DNA of 64,000 nucleotides from Agromyces sp. CF514. GTDB taxonomy: Bacteria; Actinomycetota; Actinomycetes; Actinomycetales; Microbacteriaceae. Under the pieces are notes generated by a model. It saw only the letters and a list, made by a program, of their open reading frames with translations, ran no database searches and was not told where the DNA came from. Numbering within the stretch: position 1 is the first letter of the stretch; each line of letters opens with the position of its first letter. Positions 32,941 to 45,700 of this stretch are shown here, piece after piece. The stretch is from the NCBI RefSeq assembly GCF_900113185.1, contig NZ_FOZD01000003.1:124001-188000 (forward strand), in the 5' to 3' direction. The position numbers were made by a program, and so were the translations under genes.

Positions 32941-34842
32941 TCAGCCGATGAGGCTCGGCTGCAGGTCGCGCAGCGTGCGGAAGTGCGTCATGCGGGTCAC
33001 GCCGATCGCGGCGAGCACGAGGGCGCCGAGCATCCAGGCGAGCAGCACGAGCCCGTCGGACGCGGCACGCCCGAGGTCGCCGCCGTACATGAACTGGCGC
33101 ATCATGTCGACGACGTAGCCCATCGGTAGCACGTGGTGCAGCGCGGCGAGGGGTGCGGGCAGCGTCTGCCACGGGAAGGTGCCGCCGGCGGTCACGAGCT
33201 GCAGAACCATGAGCACGAGCCCGAGGAACTGCCCGACCGAGCCCAGCCACACGTTCAGCGCGAGGATGATCGCCGCATAGGTCGCCGACGCGAGCACCAT
33301 GACTCCGAGCGTGCCGAGCGGATGCGTCATCGGGAACCCGAGCGTCACCGCGAGCACCGTGAACAGGCCGATCATCTGCACGGCGCCGAGGATGCCAGGG
33401 GTCAGCCAGCCGGCGAGCGTCACGCGGATCGGCGAGTGCAGGGCCGTGACGGCTCGCCGCGAGATCGGCTTCACGATGAGGAACAGCGCGTAGATGCCGA
33501 TCCAGCCGGCCAGCGCCGCGAAGAACGGGGCGAGGCCCGCGCCGTAGTTGCCGGCCTCGGTGAGCGCGTCGGTCTCGAGCGAGACGGGGTCGGCGATGGT
33601 CTTCGCCTGCGCGTCTCGCGTGGCCTGGTCGGAGTCGGGAATCTGCGCGGCGCCGTCGGCGAGGCCCGACTGCAGGGTCTCGCCGCCGGTCTCGAGCTGT
33701 CCGAGCCCGTCGCCGAGCGTGCCGATGCCGTCGCGAAGCGTGGCGGCGCCGGATGCCGCGGCGGCCGCACCGGCGGCGGCGGCATCGGCCCCGTCGGCGG
33801 CGGTCGCCGCGCCGGCCGCGAGGTCCGCGCTGCCGTCGGCGACCTGAGCCGCTCCGTCGGCGAGCCGGTCGATCTGGCCGACGACCTCCTGCACGCGGTC
33901 GTTGCCGGTCGCGATGTCATCGGCGAGCGGGTCGAGCCGCGAGAGCACGTCGTCGATCGTGGCCTGGTCGACGCCCGCGGCGGCGAGTCGGGCCTGGATC
34001 TCCGCGCGGGCCTGCGGAACCGAGGCCGCGGCCTCGCCGACGGCCGAGCCGACCCGATCGGCGGAGGCCGCGAGCTGCGCGTTGCCGTCGGCGACCTGCT
34101 GGGCGCCGTCGGCGAGGGTCGCGCTGCCGTCGGCGAGCTGCCGGGTTCCTGACGCGAGCTGCTGCGTGCCGGATGCGAGCGCGGCGTTGCCGTCGGCGAG
34201 CTGCGTCGCGCCGTCGCCGAGCTGCGAGGCGCCGTCGATCGCAGTCGACGTGCCGTCGACGAGCTGCTGGGCGCCGTCGGCGGCCTCGACGAGCTTGCCG
34301 CGGATCGTCGAGATCGAGTCGAGCAGCAGCGAGGCCGCTTCGCGTCCGACCTGTTCGGCCACGGTCGTGCGGATGGTCTTCACGGCCTGCTCGCCGATCG
34401 TGCCGGCGAGGTAGCTGTTCGCGTCGCTCGTCTCGAGGATGATCTCGGCCTGCCGCGGCTCGTCGGTCTGGATCGAGGCGAGCGCCTCGCTGAAGTCGGC
34501 GGGCAGCGTGATGACGAAGTCGTACGTCGAGTCGGTGAGCCCATCGGCGGCCTGCTCGGCCGAGACCTCGTGCCAGTCGAACGTGCCGTCTGCGATGAGC
34601 TCGTCGGCGACCTCATCGCCCACGTTCCTCGCCGGCGAGTCCTCGGTCGCGGCGGTGCCCTCGTCTGCGACGACGAGTGCCACGGGCACCTCGTTCAGCT
34701 TCGCGTACGGGTCCTGATTGGCCCAGAGGTAGAGCCCGCCGTAGAGCACGGGCACGGCGACGAGCGCGATGAGGGCGATCACCGACATGCGGGTCGAGAA
34801 CAGGCGCCGGAACTCGGCGGCGATCATCTGCGGGATCTTCAC
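32941..34842 (-). CDS. YhgE/Pip-family ABC-2-type membrane protein
   Basis: 633 residues. One N-terminal membrane helix follows FSTRMSVIALIALVAVPVLYGGLYLW; then a large extracytoplasmic domain with PYAKLNEVPVALVVADEG, a long region of LADGAQQVADGNAQL-type repeats (residues about 210-470), and about five C-terminal helices (from WIGIYALFLIVK). This is the classic layout of YhgE/Pip (phage-infection-protein) transporters. GTG 34842 has GGAGG at six bases and overlaps the upstream gene's stop. It forms an operon with an ATPase-like protein and a TetR regulator. Confidence 0.9.
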   Translation of the reverse strand: MKIPQMIAAEFRRLFSTRMSVIALIALVAVPVLYGGLYLWANQDPYAKLNEVPVALVVADEGTAATEDSPARNVGDEVADELIADGTFDWHEVSAEQAADGLTDSTYDFVITLPADFSEALASIQTDEPRQAEIILETSDANSYLAGTIGEQAVKTIRTTVAEQVGREAASLLLDSISTIRGKLVEAADGAQQLVDGTSTAIDGASQLGDGATQLADGNAALASGTQQLASGTRQLADGSATLADGAQQVADGNAQLAASADRVGSAVGEAAASVPQARAEIQARLAAAGVDQATIDDVLSRLDPLADDIATGNDRVQEVVGQIDRLADGAAQVADGSADLAAGAATAADGADAAAAGAAAAASGAATLRDGIGTLGDGLGQLETGGETLQSGLADGAAQIPDSDQATRDAQAKTIADPVSLETDALTEAGNYGAGLAPFFAALAGWIGIYALFLIVKPISRRAVTALHSPIRVTLAGWLTPGILGAVQMIGLFTVLAVTLGFPMTHPLGTLGVMVLASATYAAIILALNVWLGSVGQFLGLVLMVLQLVTAGGTFPWQTLPAPLAALHHVLPMGYVVDMMRQFMYGGDLGRAASDGLVLLAWMLGALVLAAIGVTRMTHFRTLRDLQPSLIG

Positions 34843-35507
34843 GCCAGGCCTCCTTCGGCGATCACGTCGTGCTCGGCGGACTCGTCGGGCTCGTCGCCCT
34901 GCATGCGCGCGAGCATCGTGTTGGCCGCGAGCGCGGCGGCCGACGCGTCGCCGGCGATCACGAGCACCGCGAAGCCGCGGTCGGCCAGCGAGCGCGCGAG
35001 GTCCCACCACTCGACCGGGTCGCCGCCGTGCCGGTCGGGCGCGACGATGACGAGTCCTTCGACGCCGTCGCGGAGGATCGCGAGCTCGGTCAGCAGGTGC
35101 AGCCGCTCGCGCGGGTCGACGTTCGAGATCGGGATGCGTGCGACATCCGTGAGCCCGAGGTCTGCGAGCCAGTTCGCGACGGCGATCGGGTTCGACGGGA
35201 TGCCGGCGAACATGAGCTCCTCGGCGGCGACCCCCGCGACCGTGATGTCGGGCGCGGGATCGCTGACGCTCGGAGCGTCGACGAGGGCGACGCGACGGCG
35301 GATCGCCGCGGCATCCGTTCGATCGTCGATGGTGACCGCCCCCGAGTCGGGGCGCATGCGGCCTGCGGCGATGAGGCCGAGCACGGTGGGCCGCTGCTCG
35401 GTCTCGGCGCGGGCGAGGGTCGCCTGCCCGGATTCGTAGGCGACGGTCGTGGTCGGCAGCACGTGGGCGCGACGGCCCTTGGCGACGGCCTGCAGTTCGA
35501 TCCTCAT
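34839..35507 (-). CDS. Degenerate ABC-ATPase-like partner of the YhgE/Pip protein
   Basis: 222 residues. The order of elements follows an ABC nucleotide-binding domain (VLGLIAAGRMRPDSGAVTIDD after the P-loop position, then a Q-loop-like VALVDAPSV, and VEGLVIVAPDRHGGDP at the Walker B position), yet the P-loop reads ARAETEQRPTVL with no GxxGxGKST and no LSGGQ signature. It is therefore unlikely to hydrolyse ATP, and may be a structural or regulatory remnant. Overlaps TetR upstream (ATGA) and YhgE downstream (GTGA). It is intact, so not an obvious pseudogene. Confidence 0.72.
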   Translation of the reverse strand: MRIELQAVAKGRRAHVLPTTTVAYESGQATLARAETEQRPTVLGLIAAGRMRPDSGAVTIDDRTDAAAIRRRVALVDAPSVSDPAPDITVAGVAAEELMFAGIPSNPIAVANWLADLGLTDVARIPISNVDPRERLHLLTELAILRDGVEGLVIVAPDRHGGDPVEWWDLARSLADRGFAVLVIAGDASAAALAANTMLARMQGDEPDESAEHDVIAEGGLA

Positions 35508-36148
35508 GCGAAGGCCTCCATGCTCAGTTCGGGTGCCGTGTCGATGAGGTCGCCGGCCTCGCGCCAGCCCAGGCCGGCGGTGCCGAGCACCGAGGCCATG
35601 ACCAGCCGGTGGCCATCGGCGTCGGAGAGCGGGGCGACGGATGCCTCGAGCAGCACGGCGATGGCCGAACGCTCGATGAGGCGCGCCAGGGTCGAGGGGC
35701 GGATGTCGCCGCGCAGGCGCCCGTCGTCGACGCCTCGTGCGACGAGCTCGCCGAGGTGCTCGCGGAGCGGCGCGAGGGCGCCTGCGGCACGCTCGACGTG
35801 GGGTTCGCGCACGGCCATCGCCGCGAGGATGCGCACGTGGCCGACGGCCCGCCACAGCCGGGCGCCGAGCATCGCGATCGCGGTGGCGGCGTCGGGGTGA
35901 TCGGTCTCCGCGGCGATCGCGTTGAGCCGCGTGGCGCCCGAGGCGATGAGGGCGTCGATGAGTTCGTCGCGGCCGGCGAAGTGGCCGTAGAGGGCGCGGC
36001 GGGAGAGGCCCGCGGCGCTCGCGATGGCCTCGAGGGAGGCGTCGGGGTTCTCGCTGAGCGCGGTGCTCGCGGCGGCGAGGAGGGCTTCACGGTTCGCGGC
36101 GGCATCCCGACGAGGAGCGCGGCGAACCTCGTCGGTGACGTTCGGCAT
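35504..36148 (-). CDS. TetR-family regulator of the YhgE/Pip operon
   Basis: 214 residues. HTH: AANREALLAAASTALSE then SLEAIASAAGLSRRALYGHFAGRDELIDAL. First gene of a three-gene operon (tetR, ATPase-like, YhgE/Pip) with overlapping starts. A perfect inverted repeat lies 15-38 bases before its start, indicating auto-repression of the whole operon in response to an unknown membrane-active ligand. Confidence 0.93.
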   Translation of the reverse strand: MPNVTDEVRRAPRRDAAANREALLAAASTALSENPDASLEAIASAAGLSRRALYGHFAGRDELIDALIASGATRLNAIAAETDHPDAATAIAMLGARLWRAVGHVRILAAMAVREPHVERAAGALAPLREHLGELVARGVDDGRLRGDIRPSTLARLIERSAIAVLLEASVAPLSDADGHRLVMASVLGTAGLGWREAGDLIDTAPELSMEAFA

Positions 36149-36162
36149 CCCTCCATGGTACG

Positions 36163-36186
36163 AACTTGCACAGTGATGTGCAAGTT
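36163..36186. promoter_or_regulatory. Operator of the TetR-YhgE/Pip operon
   Basis: AACTTGCAC, six bases, GTGCAAGTT: perfect 9-base arms, between the divided 3' end of cls and the TetR start at 36148. Confidence 0.82.
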
Positions 36187-36198
36187 ATGAGGAGGCCG

Positions 36199-37728
36199 CT
36201 ACTGCAGCGCCGAAGTGAGTCGCGCGACCCCGTCGAAGAACGTGCGCGAGAGCGGCTCGCGGTTCCACTCCTCGAGCGTGAGCTCGCGCCCGGCGTCGCG
36301 GTAGCCCTGCTCGACCTCGCGCATGCCCGCCACGAACGACGCACCGCGCACCATGAGCGACACCTCGAAGTTCAGGTTGAAGGAGCGGATGTCCATGTTG
36401 CTCGACCCGATGACCGCGACGTCGTCGTCGATCGAGAGGTGCTTCGCGTGCAGGATGTACGGCGCCGGGTACAGCCAGATCCGCACGCCCGCACGCAGCA
36501 GCGCGCCGTAGTACGAACGCTGCGCGTGCCACACCGAGCCCTGGTCGCCGAGCTCCGAGACGAACAGCTGCACGTCGAGCCCGCGCAGCTTCGCCGACGT
36601 GATCGCGTACATCATGGCCTCGTCGGGCACGAAGTACGGGCTCGTGATGATCACGCGCTCCTGCGCCGACGCGACGAGCGACAGGAAGAGCCGCAGGTTG
36701 TTCTCGTCGGCGTAGGCCGGTCCGCTCGGCACGACCTGGCACACGAGCGGGGCGGATGCCGCGGGCGCACCGCCGCCGGCGGGCGCGGGCGTGGGCGTGG
36801 GCGCGGCCGCCGTCGCCGTAGCCGACGCCTGCGCGGGCGCGCCGGCCGCGACCGCGGTCTCGTCGAGCAGCTCGTCGGTCTCGGCGTACCAGTCGGAGCG
36901 GAACACCGCGTCGACCGAGCGCACGACCGGCCCGGTCAGCCGCACGACGAGCTCCTGCCACATGAGCCCGCGCTTCTGGTTCTTCGGGGAGTCGTAGTCG
37001 CGTGAGATCAGGTTCTGCGACCCCGTGTAGGCGACGCGGCCGTCGACCACGACGAGCTTGCGGTGGTTGCGCAGGTCGGGCCGCTCGTAGTTGCCCTTGA
37101 ACGGCTGGAAGGGCAGCAGGAAGTGCCACTGCACGCCGATGCGGTCGAGCTCGGCGAACGTGGCCTCGTGCACGCTCACCCGTCGCGACGCCACGTGGTC
37201 GAGCAGCAGGCGCACGGTCACGCCGCGCTGCACCGCCCGTTCCATCGCCGCGAAGAACTCCTTCGTCACGTCGTCGAACGCCACGATGTAGAACTCGACG
37301 TGCACGTAGCGCTCGGCCGTGTCGATGTCGGCGGCCATGCGCGCGATCGACCCGTCGTAGTCGCCGAAGAGCTCGGCCGACTCGCCCGCCACGGCGGGCA
37401 GCGCGCCGAGGTGGCGGTTCTGCTCGGCCGTCGTGCGGAACCACGCGGGCCACGCGGCATCCGGTGCGGGAGCGAGCACTGCGGCACGTTCGTCGAGCAC
37501 GCGGTTGATCTCGGCCTGCTTCGCCCGCCGACGTTTCGAGAGCTTCACGTTGCCGATGAGCAGGAAGAGCACGATGCCGACGAAGGGGATCAGGAAGATC
37601 GCGAGCAGCCACGACATGGCCGCCGTCGGCTTGCGGTCGCGGGGCACGATGATGAGCGCCGCGATGCGGATGCCGAGGTCGATGAGCCAGAGGAGGAGGC
37701 CGATGAGCCCGGCGAGCTCGGCACTCAT
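36199..37728 (-). CDS. cls: Cardiolipin synthase (phospholipase D family)
   Basis: 509 residues. Two N-terminal membrane helices (residues about 3-29 and 37-60) precede two HKD catalytic motifs: HRKLVVVDGRVAYTGSQN (about 220) and HAKHLSIDDDVAVIGSSN (about 415). A proline/alanine-rich linker (TPTPAPAGGGAPAAS) lies between the halves and is unusually long. It condenses phosphatidylglycerol to cardiolipin. Start ATG 37728 is placed before the first hydrophobic helix. Confidence 0.94.
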   Translation of the reverse strand: MSAELAGLIGLLLWLIDLGIRIAALIIVPRDRKPTAAMSWLLAIFLIPFVGIVLFLLIGNVKLSKRRRAKQAEINRVLDERAAVLAPAPDAAWPAWFRTTAEQNRHLGALPAVAGESAELFGDYDGSIARMAADIDTAERYVHVEFYIVAFDDVTKEFFAAMERAVQRGVTVRLLLDHVASRRVSVHEATFAELDRIGVQWHFLLPFQPFKGNYERPDLRNHRKLVVVDGRVAYTGSQNLISRDYDSPKNQKRGLMWQELVVRLTGPVVRSVDAVFRSDWYAETDELLDETAVAAGAPAQASATATAAAPTPTPAPAGGGAPAASAPLVCQVVPSGPAYADENNLRLFLSLVASAQERVIITSPYFVPDEAMMYAITSAKLRGLDVQLFVSELGDQGSVWHAQRSYYGALLRAGVRIWLYPAPYILHAKHLSIDDDVAVIGSSNMDIRSFNLNFEVSLMVRGASFVAGMREVEQGYRDAGRELTLEEWNREPLSRTFFDGVARLTSALQ

Positions 37729-37946
37729 CGGGCGGCCTCGGTCCGGATCGGAACGCGTTCGGTCATCGTGACTCCTCGCAGTCGACGGCCAGGCCCGCGG
37801 CTCGTCGCGGGCTGGCGATGGACTGAGTATGGCACCGGGGTCGTCGAACACCAGCCGGGACCCGCCCCACAACTGGGGGATCCGAGATGCTACCGGCGTG
37901 GTCGCATGAGGCGTTGGATGAGGCGCAGAGCTGAGAGGAGCTCACC

Positions 37947-38285
37947 ATGAGTGCAATGAAGCGCCGGATCACGGCGATCCTCGCGACGGTGCCGTTCGTC
38001 GCCGTGGGCGTGATCGGGACCGCGGCCGCCGCGAACGCCACGCAGGATCCGCCGGGCGGCGACCACAAGGTCGCGTTCTGCCACGCGACGCACAGCGAGA
38101 CGAACCCCTACGTCTACATCGAGACCGACAACATCGCGGTCGTGCGGGCGCACTTCAAGCATCAGGACCACGAAGACGTCTGGCCCGCCTTCACGTACAG
38201 CTGGAAGGGGCAGATCGTCTCCTACGCCGGCTCCGACAACGACGCGTTCATCGAACGCGGGTGCGTGAGCGCGCCCGAAGGCTGA
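37947..38285 (+). CDS. Secreted CHAT-motif protein
   Basis: 112 residues. A typical signal peptide (basic MKRR, hydrophobic core, cleavage near ANATQD at about 30) precedes a small domain: VAFCHATHSETNPYVYIETD with HFKHQDHEDVWPAF and a final Cys. The C-H-A-T-x-S-x-T-N-P-Y pattern with following histidines recurs in many secreted bacterial proteins of unknown function. The two Cys probably form a disulfide and the His residues may bind metal. The start is ATG 37947, with GAGGAG just upstream. Confidence 0.82.
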   Translation: MSAMKRRITAILATVPFVAVGVIGTAAAANATQDPPGGDHKVAFCHATHSETNPYVYIETDNIAVVRAHFKHQDHEDVWPAFTYSWKGQIVSYAGSDNDAFIERGCVSAPEG

Positions 38286-38311
38286 CGCCGGCCCGAAGCA
38301 TCCGTATCGAA

Positions 38312-38349
38312 CGACGAGGGGCGGATGCCGCAGCATCCGCCCCTCGTCG
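38312..38349. terminator. Bidirectional hairpin, GGATGC core
   Basis: Perfect 17-base arms (CGACGAGGGGCGGATGC and complement) with a CGCA loop, between the converging secreted-protein and argG genes. Its core matches the hairpin at 30625. Confidence 0.85.
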
Positions 38350-38383
38350 CGTCGGCCCGTGCCGGGCCGTGATGTCCTGTTGC

Positions 38384-41274
<2,891 letters not shown>

Positions 41275-41275
41275 A

Positions 41276-42562
41276 ATGCCCGCAGCCGTCCTGATCGGTG
41301 CACAGTGGGGCGACGAGGGGAAGGGCAAGGCGACCGACCTGCTCGGCTCCCGCCTCGACTACGTCGTCAAGTTCAACGGCGGCAACAATGCCGGTCACAC
41401 GGTGGTGATCGGCGACGAGAAGTACGCGCTGCACCTGCTGCCCTCCGGCATCCTGACGCCGGGCGTGACGCCGGTCATCGGCAACGGCGTGGTCGTCGAC
41501 GTCGAGGTGCTCTTCGAGGAGCTCGAGGCGCTCGAGAGCCGCGGCGTGGATGTCTCGAAGCTGCGGGTCTCGGCCAACGCCCACCTCATCACGCAGTACC
41601 ACCGCACGCTCGACAAGGTCACCGAGCGATTCCTGGGCAAGCGCCAGATCGGCACGACCGGTCGCGGCATCGGCCCGGCCTATGCCGACAAGATCAACCG
41701 CGTGGGCCTGCGCATGCAGGACCTCTTCGACGAGAACATCCTGCGGCAGAAGGTCGAGGGCGCCCTCGACCAGAAGAACCACCTGCTCGTGAAGGTCTAC
41801 AACCGACGCGCCATCGCCGTCGACGAGATCGTCGACGACCTGCTCGGCTACGTCGACCGCCTGCGTCCCATGGTCACCGACACGGCCCTGCTGCTGCACC
41901 AGGCGCTCGAGCGCAACGAGACCGTGCTCTTCGAGGGCGGCCAGGCGACCATGCTCGACGTCGACCACGGCACCTACCCGTTCGTCACGTCGTCGAACGC
42001 GACCAGCGGCGGCGCCGTCACGGGCTCGGGCATCGCGCCGAACCGGATCGACCGCGTGATCGCCGTCATCAAGGCGTACACGACGCGCGTCGGCGCCGGT
42101 CCGTTCCCGACCGAGCTGTTCGACGAGTGGGGCGAGTTCCTCAGCGAGAAGGGGCACGAGTTCGGCACGACCACCGGCCGTCGCCGTCGCACCGGCTGGT
42201 ACGACGCGCCCATCGCCCGCTACACGTCGCGCATCAACGGCGTGACCGACTTCGTGCTGACCAAGCTCGACGTGCTCACGGGCATCGAGCGCATCCCGGT
42301 CGCGGTCGCCTACGACGTCGACGGCCAGCGTTTCGACGAGGTGCCCGTCTCGCAGTCCGACTTCCACCACGCGACTCCGGTCTACGAGGAGTTCCCCGGC
42401 TGGACCGAGGACATCACCGGTGCCCGCGAGTTCTCCGACCTGCCCGCGAACGCGCAGGCCTACGTGCGCGAGCTCGAGGCGATGTCGGGTTCGCGCATCT
42501 CGGCGATCGGCGTCGGCCCCGGACGCGACGAGATCATCCAGCTGCACGACCTGCTCGCCTGA
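41276..42562 (+). CDS. purA: Adenylosuccinate synthetase
   Basis: 428 residues. GTP-binding QWGDEGKGK at the N-terminus, [12 protein letters not shown], the [20 protein letters not shown] block and [13 protein letters not shown] (C-terminal substrate loop) are all present. It joins IMP and aspartate with GTP in AMP synthesis. Length is typical. Downstream hairpin at 42579. Confidence 0.98.
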   Translation: MPAAVLIGAQWGDEGKGKATDLLGSRLDYVVKFNGGNNAGHTVVIGDEKYALHLLPSGILTPGVTPVIGNGVVVDVEVLFEELEALESRGVDVSKLRVSANAHLITQYHRTLDKVTERFLGKRQIGTTGRGIGPAYADKINRVGLRMQDLFDENILRQKVEGALDQKNHLLVKVYNRRAIAVDEIVDDLLGYVDRLRPMVTDTALLLHQALERNETVLFEGGQATMLDVDHGTYPFVTSSNATSGGAVTGSGIAPNRIDRVIAVIKAYTTRVGAGPFPTELFDEWGEFLSEKGHEFGTTTGRRRRTGWYDAPIARYTSRINGVTDFVLTKLDVLTGIERIPVAVAYDVDGQRFDEVPVSQSDFHHATPVYEEFPGWTEDITGAREFSDLPANAQAYVRELEAMSGSRISAIGVGPGRDEIIQLHDLLA

Positions 42563-42578
42563 CACGCTGAGCGCCCGG

Positions 42579-42615
42579 CCGCCCCCGCGGACGCATCGTG
42601 CGTCGGCGGGGGCGG
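42579..42615 (+). terminator. purA terminator
   Basis: 17-base arms (CCGCCCCCGC start, one mismatch) with TCG loop, followed by CTTTC, 16 bases after the purA stop. Confidence 0.8.
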
Positions 42616-42790
42616 CTTTCGCGTCGGCACGTGCTCATGGGACGTCCGAGGCGTCGCCCGCGCGGTCGCGCTCACGCCGGGATCACGGTACGTTCCCCGC
42701 CCTTCCGTCGGCCTCGCCCCCTCGATAGGGTGGCGATGATCGCCCTGCCGCATTCGCCGTGCGAGGGGTGCGACCGGACCGGGGGGACCG

Positions 42791-45700
42791 ATGCGCAGAT
42801 TCCGACGTTGGATTGCAGGATTCGCGGCGATCGCCGTCGTCGGAGTGCTCGCGCTGCCGACCGCGATGTCGGCGGTCGCAGCGCCCGACGACGCGGAGTT
42901 CACGACCTTCACCAAGGTCGTCGCGCCCCCGGTGCAGCCGTCGTACGCGCCAGGCGACCAGTTCAGCTACACGATCACGCTGACCTGCAACAGCCCCATC
43001 GTCGACATCTGCGTCGCGGCGCACGTGAGCGACACGCTCCCTGCTCCGCTCGTCTTCGACCCGACCGTGCCGAATCCGGTCGTGGTCTCCGGCGGCGGCA
43101 CGCCCGCGCCGACGGTGACGGTGAACGGCGGGGACTTCGATGTCGCCTTCAACGAGGCCGGCACGGCCGGCACCGGCCTGCGCACCGGTCAGCAGGTGAG
43201 CATCACGGTGTTCGTGCAGGTGCCGCCCGACGCGAGCGCCGACTTCGACGGAACCGTCACGAACACGGCGACCGCCGCGGCCGACAACGCGCTGCCGACC
43301 GATGCGAACGCCGACGTCGTGCTCGACATCCCCGAGGTGCTCGATTCGACGGTGACCAAGAGCGTCGACGACCACGTCGGCGACGGCCAGTCGGTGCCCG
43401 CCCTGCCCGGGCAGCCCGTCGACTACACGATCGGCGGCGGCAACGCCTCGAACCGCTCGGTCGACGAGATCGTCGTGCAGGATCCCGCAGACGGCGTCGC
43501 GAGCCCGTTCGACAGCTATCTCGACTTCACCGGCATCACCTCGGTCACCCCGCCCGCGGGCGCCGACCAGGTGCAGATCGAGTACCTCGACGAGAACGGC
43601 AATTGGGTCGTCGCGTACCCGACCGGTCCCATCCCCAGCGACTTCACGAACATCCCCGACGTCCCCGACGACCAGGTCCACGGTCTCCGGTTCACGTTCT
43701 CGTCGTCGACCGGCCAGCTGCCGCCGACCCCGCCCGGCGAGGAGGCCGTGATCGGCGTCTCGAGCGCGACGAACGACGAGGTGCTCGACATCCCGCTCGA
43801 CGAGTCCGTGACCGTGCCGAACACGGCCTCGTCGAACGTGGTGGTCGACGACCGCACGAACCCGCCGAAGACGGCCGACGGTGACGTGGTCATCAGCAAC
43901 ACCGGTCCCACGGTCGAGACGGTGAAGTCGTTCTCCGACCCGACCCTGCTGGCCGGGGACTCCAGCACCGCGCTCATCACGTCGACGAACGGGCCGCGCC
44001 CGGTGACGTCGATGACGATCGAGGACCCGACTCCGGGCCAGCCGAACCTCGCCGACCAGGGGTTGGTGTTCGACGGATTCGGCAGCGGTGTGGAGTGGCC
44101 GCCCGATGCCGACACCGTCTCGGTGACCTACACCTACGCCGACGGCACCACCGAGACCCTGACCGGCACCACGCCGAACGAGATCCCGGCGCCCACGGGC
44201 GACCCCGCCGACGTCGTCGGCTTCTCGGTCACCTTCACGGGGCCGATCGAGGCGAACGCGATCGCCGAACTGCCCTTCGACGTGATCGCTGATCCGGTCG
44301 ACGGCCAGCTCGACGTCGTCAGCACCAACGACACGACGTCGACCGTGACCGACTCGACCGGGCAGACCGGCACCGACAGCGACTCGGCCGACGTCACCCG
44401 CCAGCCGGCCCGCGTCTCGACCACGATCGACAAGAACATCGTGCAGGACGAGGTGTGGGACATCCCGGGCAGCACGACGGATGTCTCGTTCCTCGCGAAC
44501 GTCAACGACCAGGGCGACAACGCGTCGACGGTCGGTGCCGACTCGCTCGTCATCAGCGACCCGGCCGACCCGCAGCCCGGCGACCCGCCGTCGACGTTCT
44601 GGAACACGTTCGACCTCAAGCAGCTCTCGGCCGGAGTGCCGGCGAACGCGAACCTGACGATCGAGTACTGGGACGGCACCCAGTGGGTCACCCTCCCCGG
44701 CGCAGAGCTGATCGAGGGGCAGACGACGTTCAACTACTCGGTGCCCGCCGACCTGCAGGACGACATCCAGGGCATCCGATTCACCTACACGCCGAAACCG
44801 GGTGAGACGCTTCCGCCCGGGTTCCAGGTGTCGCCGACGATCCAGGTCGCCACCCGCGACGAGTTCCGCGACGGATCGGGAAGCGTGCACGACGCGGCCG
44901 TCGCGGCCGACCCCCTCAACGTGCAGAACGACGCCTCGTCGACCGTGACGAATCCCGCCGACACCTCGCCGGAAGACAACACCGCCACCGACTCCGACGA
45001 CATCGACGTCAACCCGTGGCCCCCGGACGGCCCCGGCGTCGACCTGATCGACAAGGCCTGGCTCCAGGAGGACGTGTTCGCGTTCACCGACGACCAGCGC
45101 ACCGCACGCATCTCGTGGTCGACCCAGGGCGTGCCCTTCGACTCGGTCGCGATCACCGACGACCCGACGGCCGGCGCCGACTTCTCGAACATCGCGGCAT
45201 CCGCGTACGACGCGTGGGATCTCGCCGCGATCGAGGCGATCGACGCGACGCTCGACCCGCTCATCGTCTACGACCGGATCTCCACCGTGGAGCTCTACGA
45301 CGACACCGCCGACGCCTGGGTCGACGTCACCACGGACGCGTGCGGTGCCGCCGACACCACGGGCACCGCGTGCGACGGCGGGTTCCCCGGGTTCGAGCTC
45401 TCCGAAGCTCAGCGGGCGTCGACGCTCGGCGTGCGCCTGACCTACGTCGAGGGCTCGAACCGCGGCGCCGGAACCGGGCCCGCGCCGGGCTCGGGCGTCG
45501 CCTCGTCGACCGGAAACGGGCGCGGCCTCGACCTCACCTTCCAGCTCCGCCAGGAGAAGCGCTCCGACGGCGGGCCCGTCGTCGGGTCGCTGCACGACGA
45601 GACCTACAACTCGGGCTTGAACGGGGTCGTGACGAACACGGTGGGCATCGAGGGCACGGGCCCGGCTCCGTACACGGGCCAGGATTCCGACGACATCACG

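Noticed and set aside
34839..35507. Pseudogene call for the ABC-like protein
   Set aside because: The frame is intact, overlaps both neighbours precisely, and codon use is normal; loss of the P-loop looks selected, not decayed.
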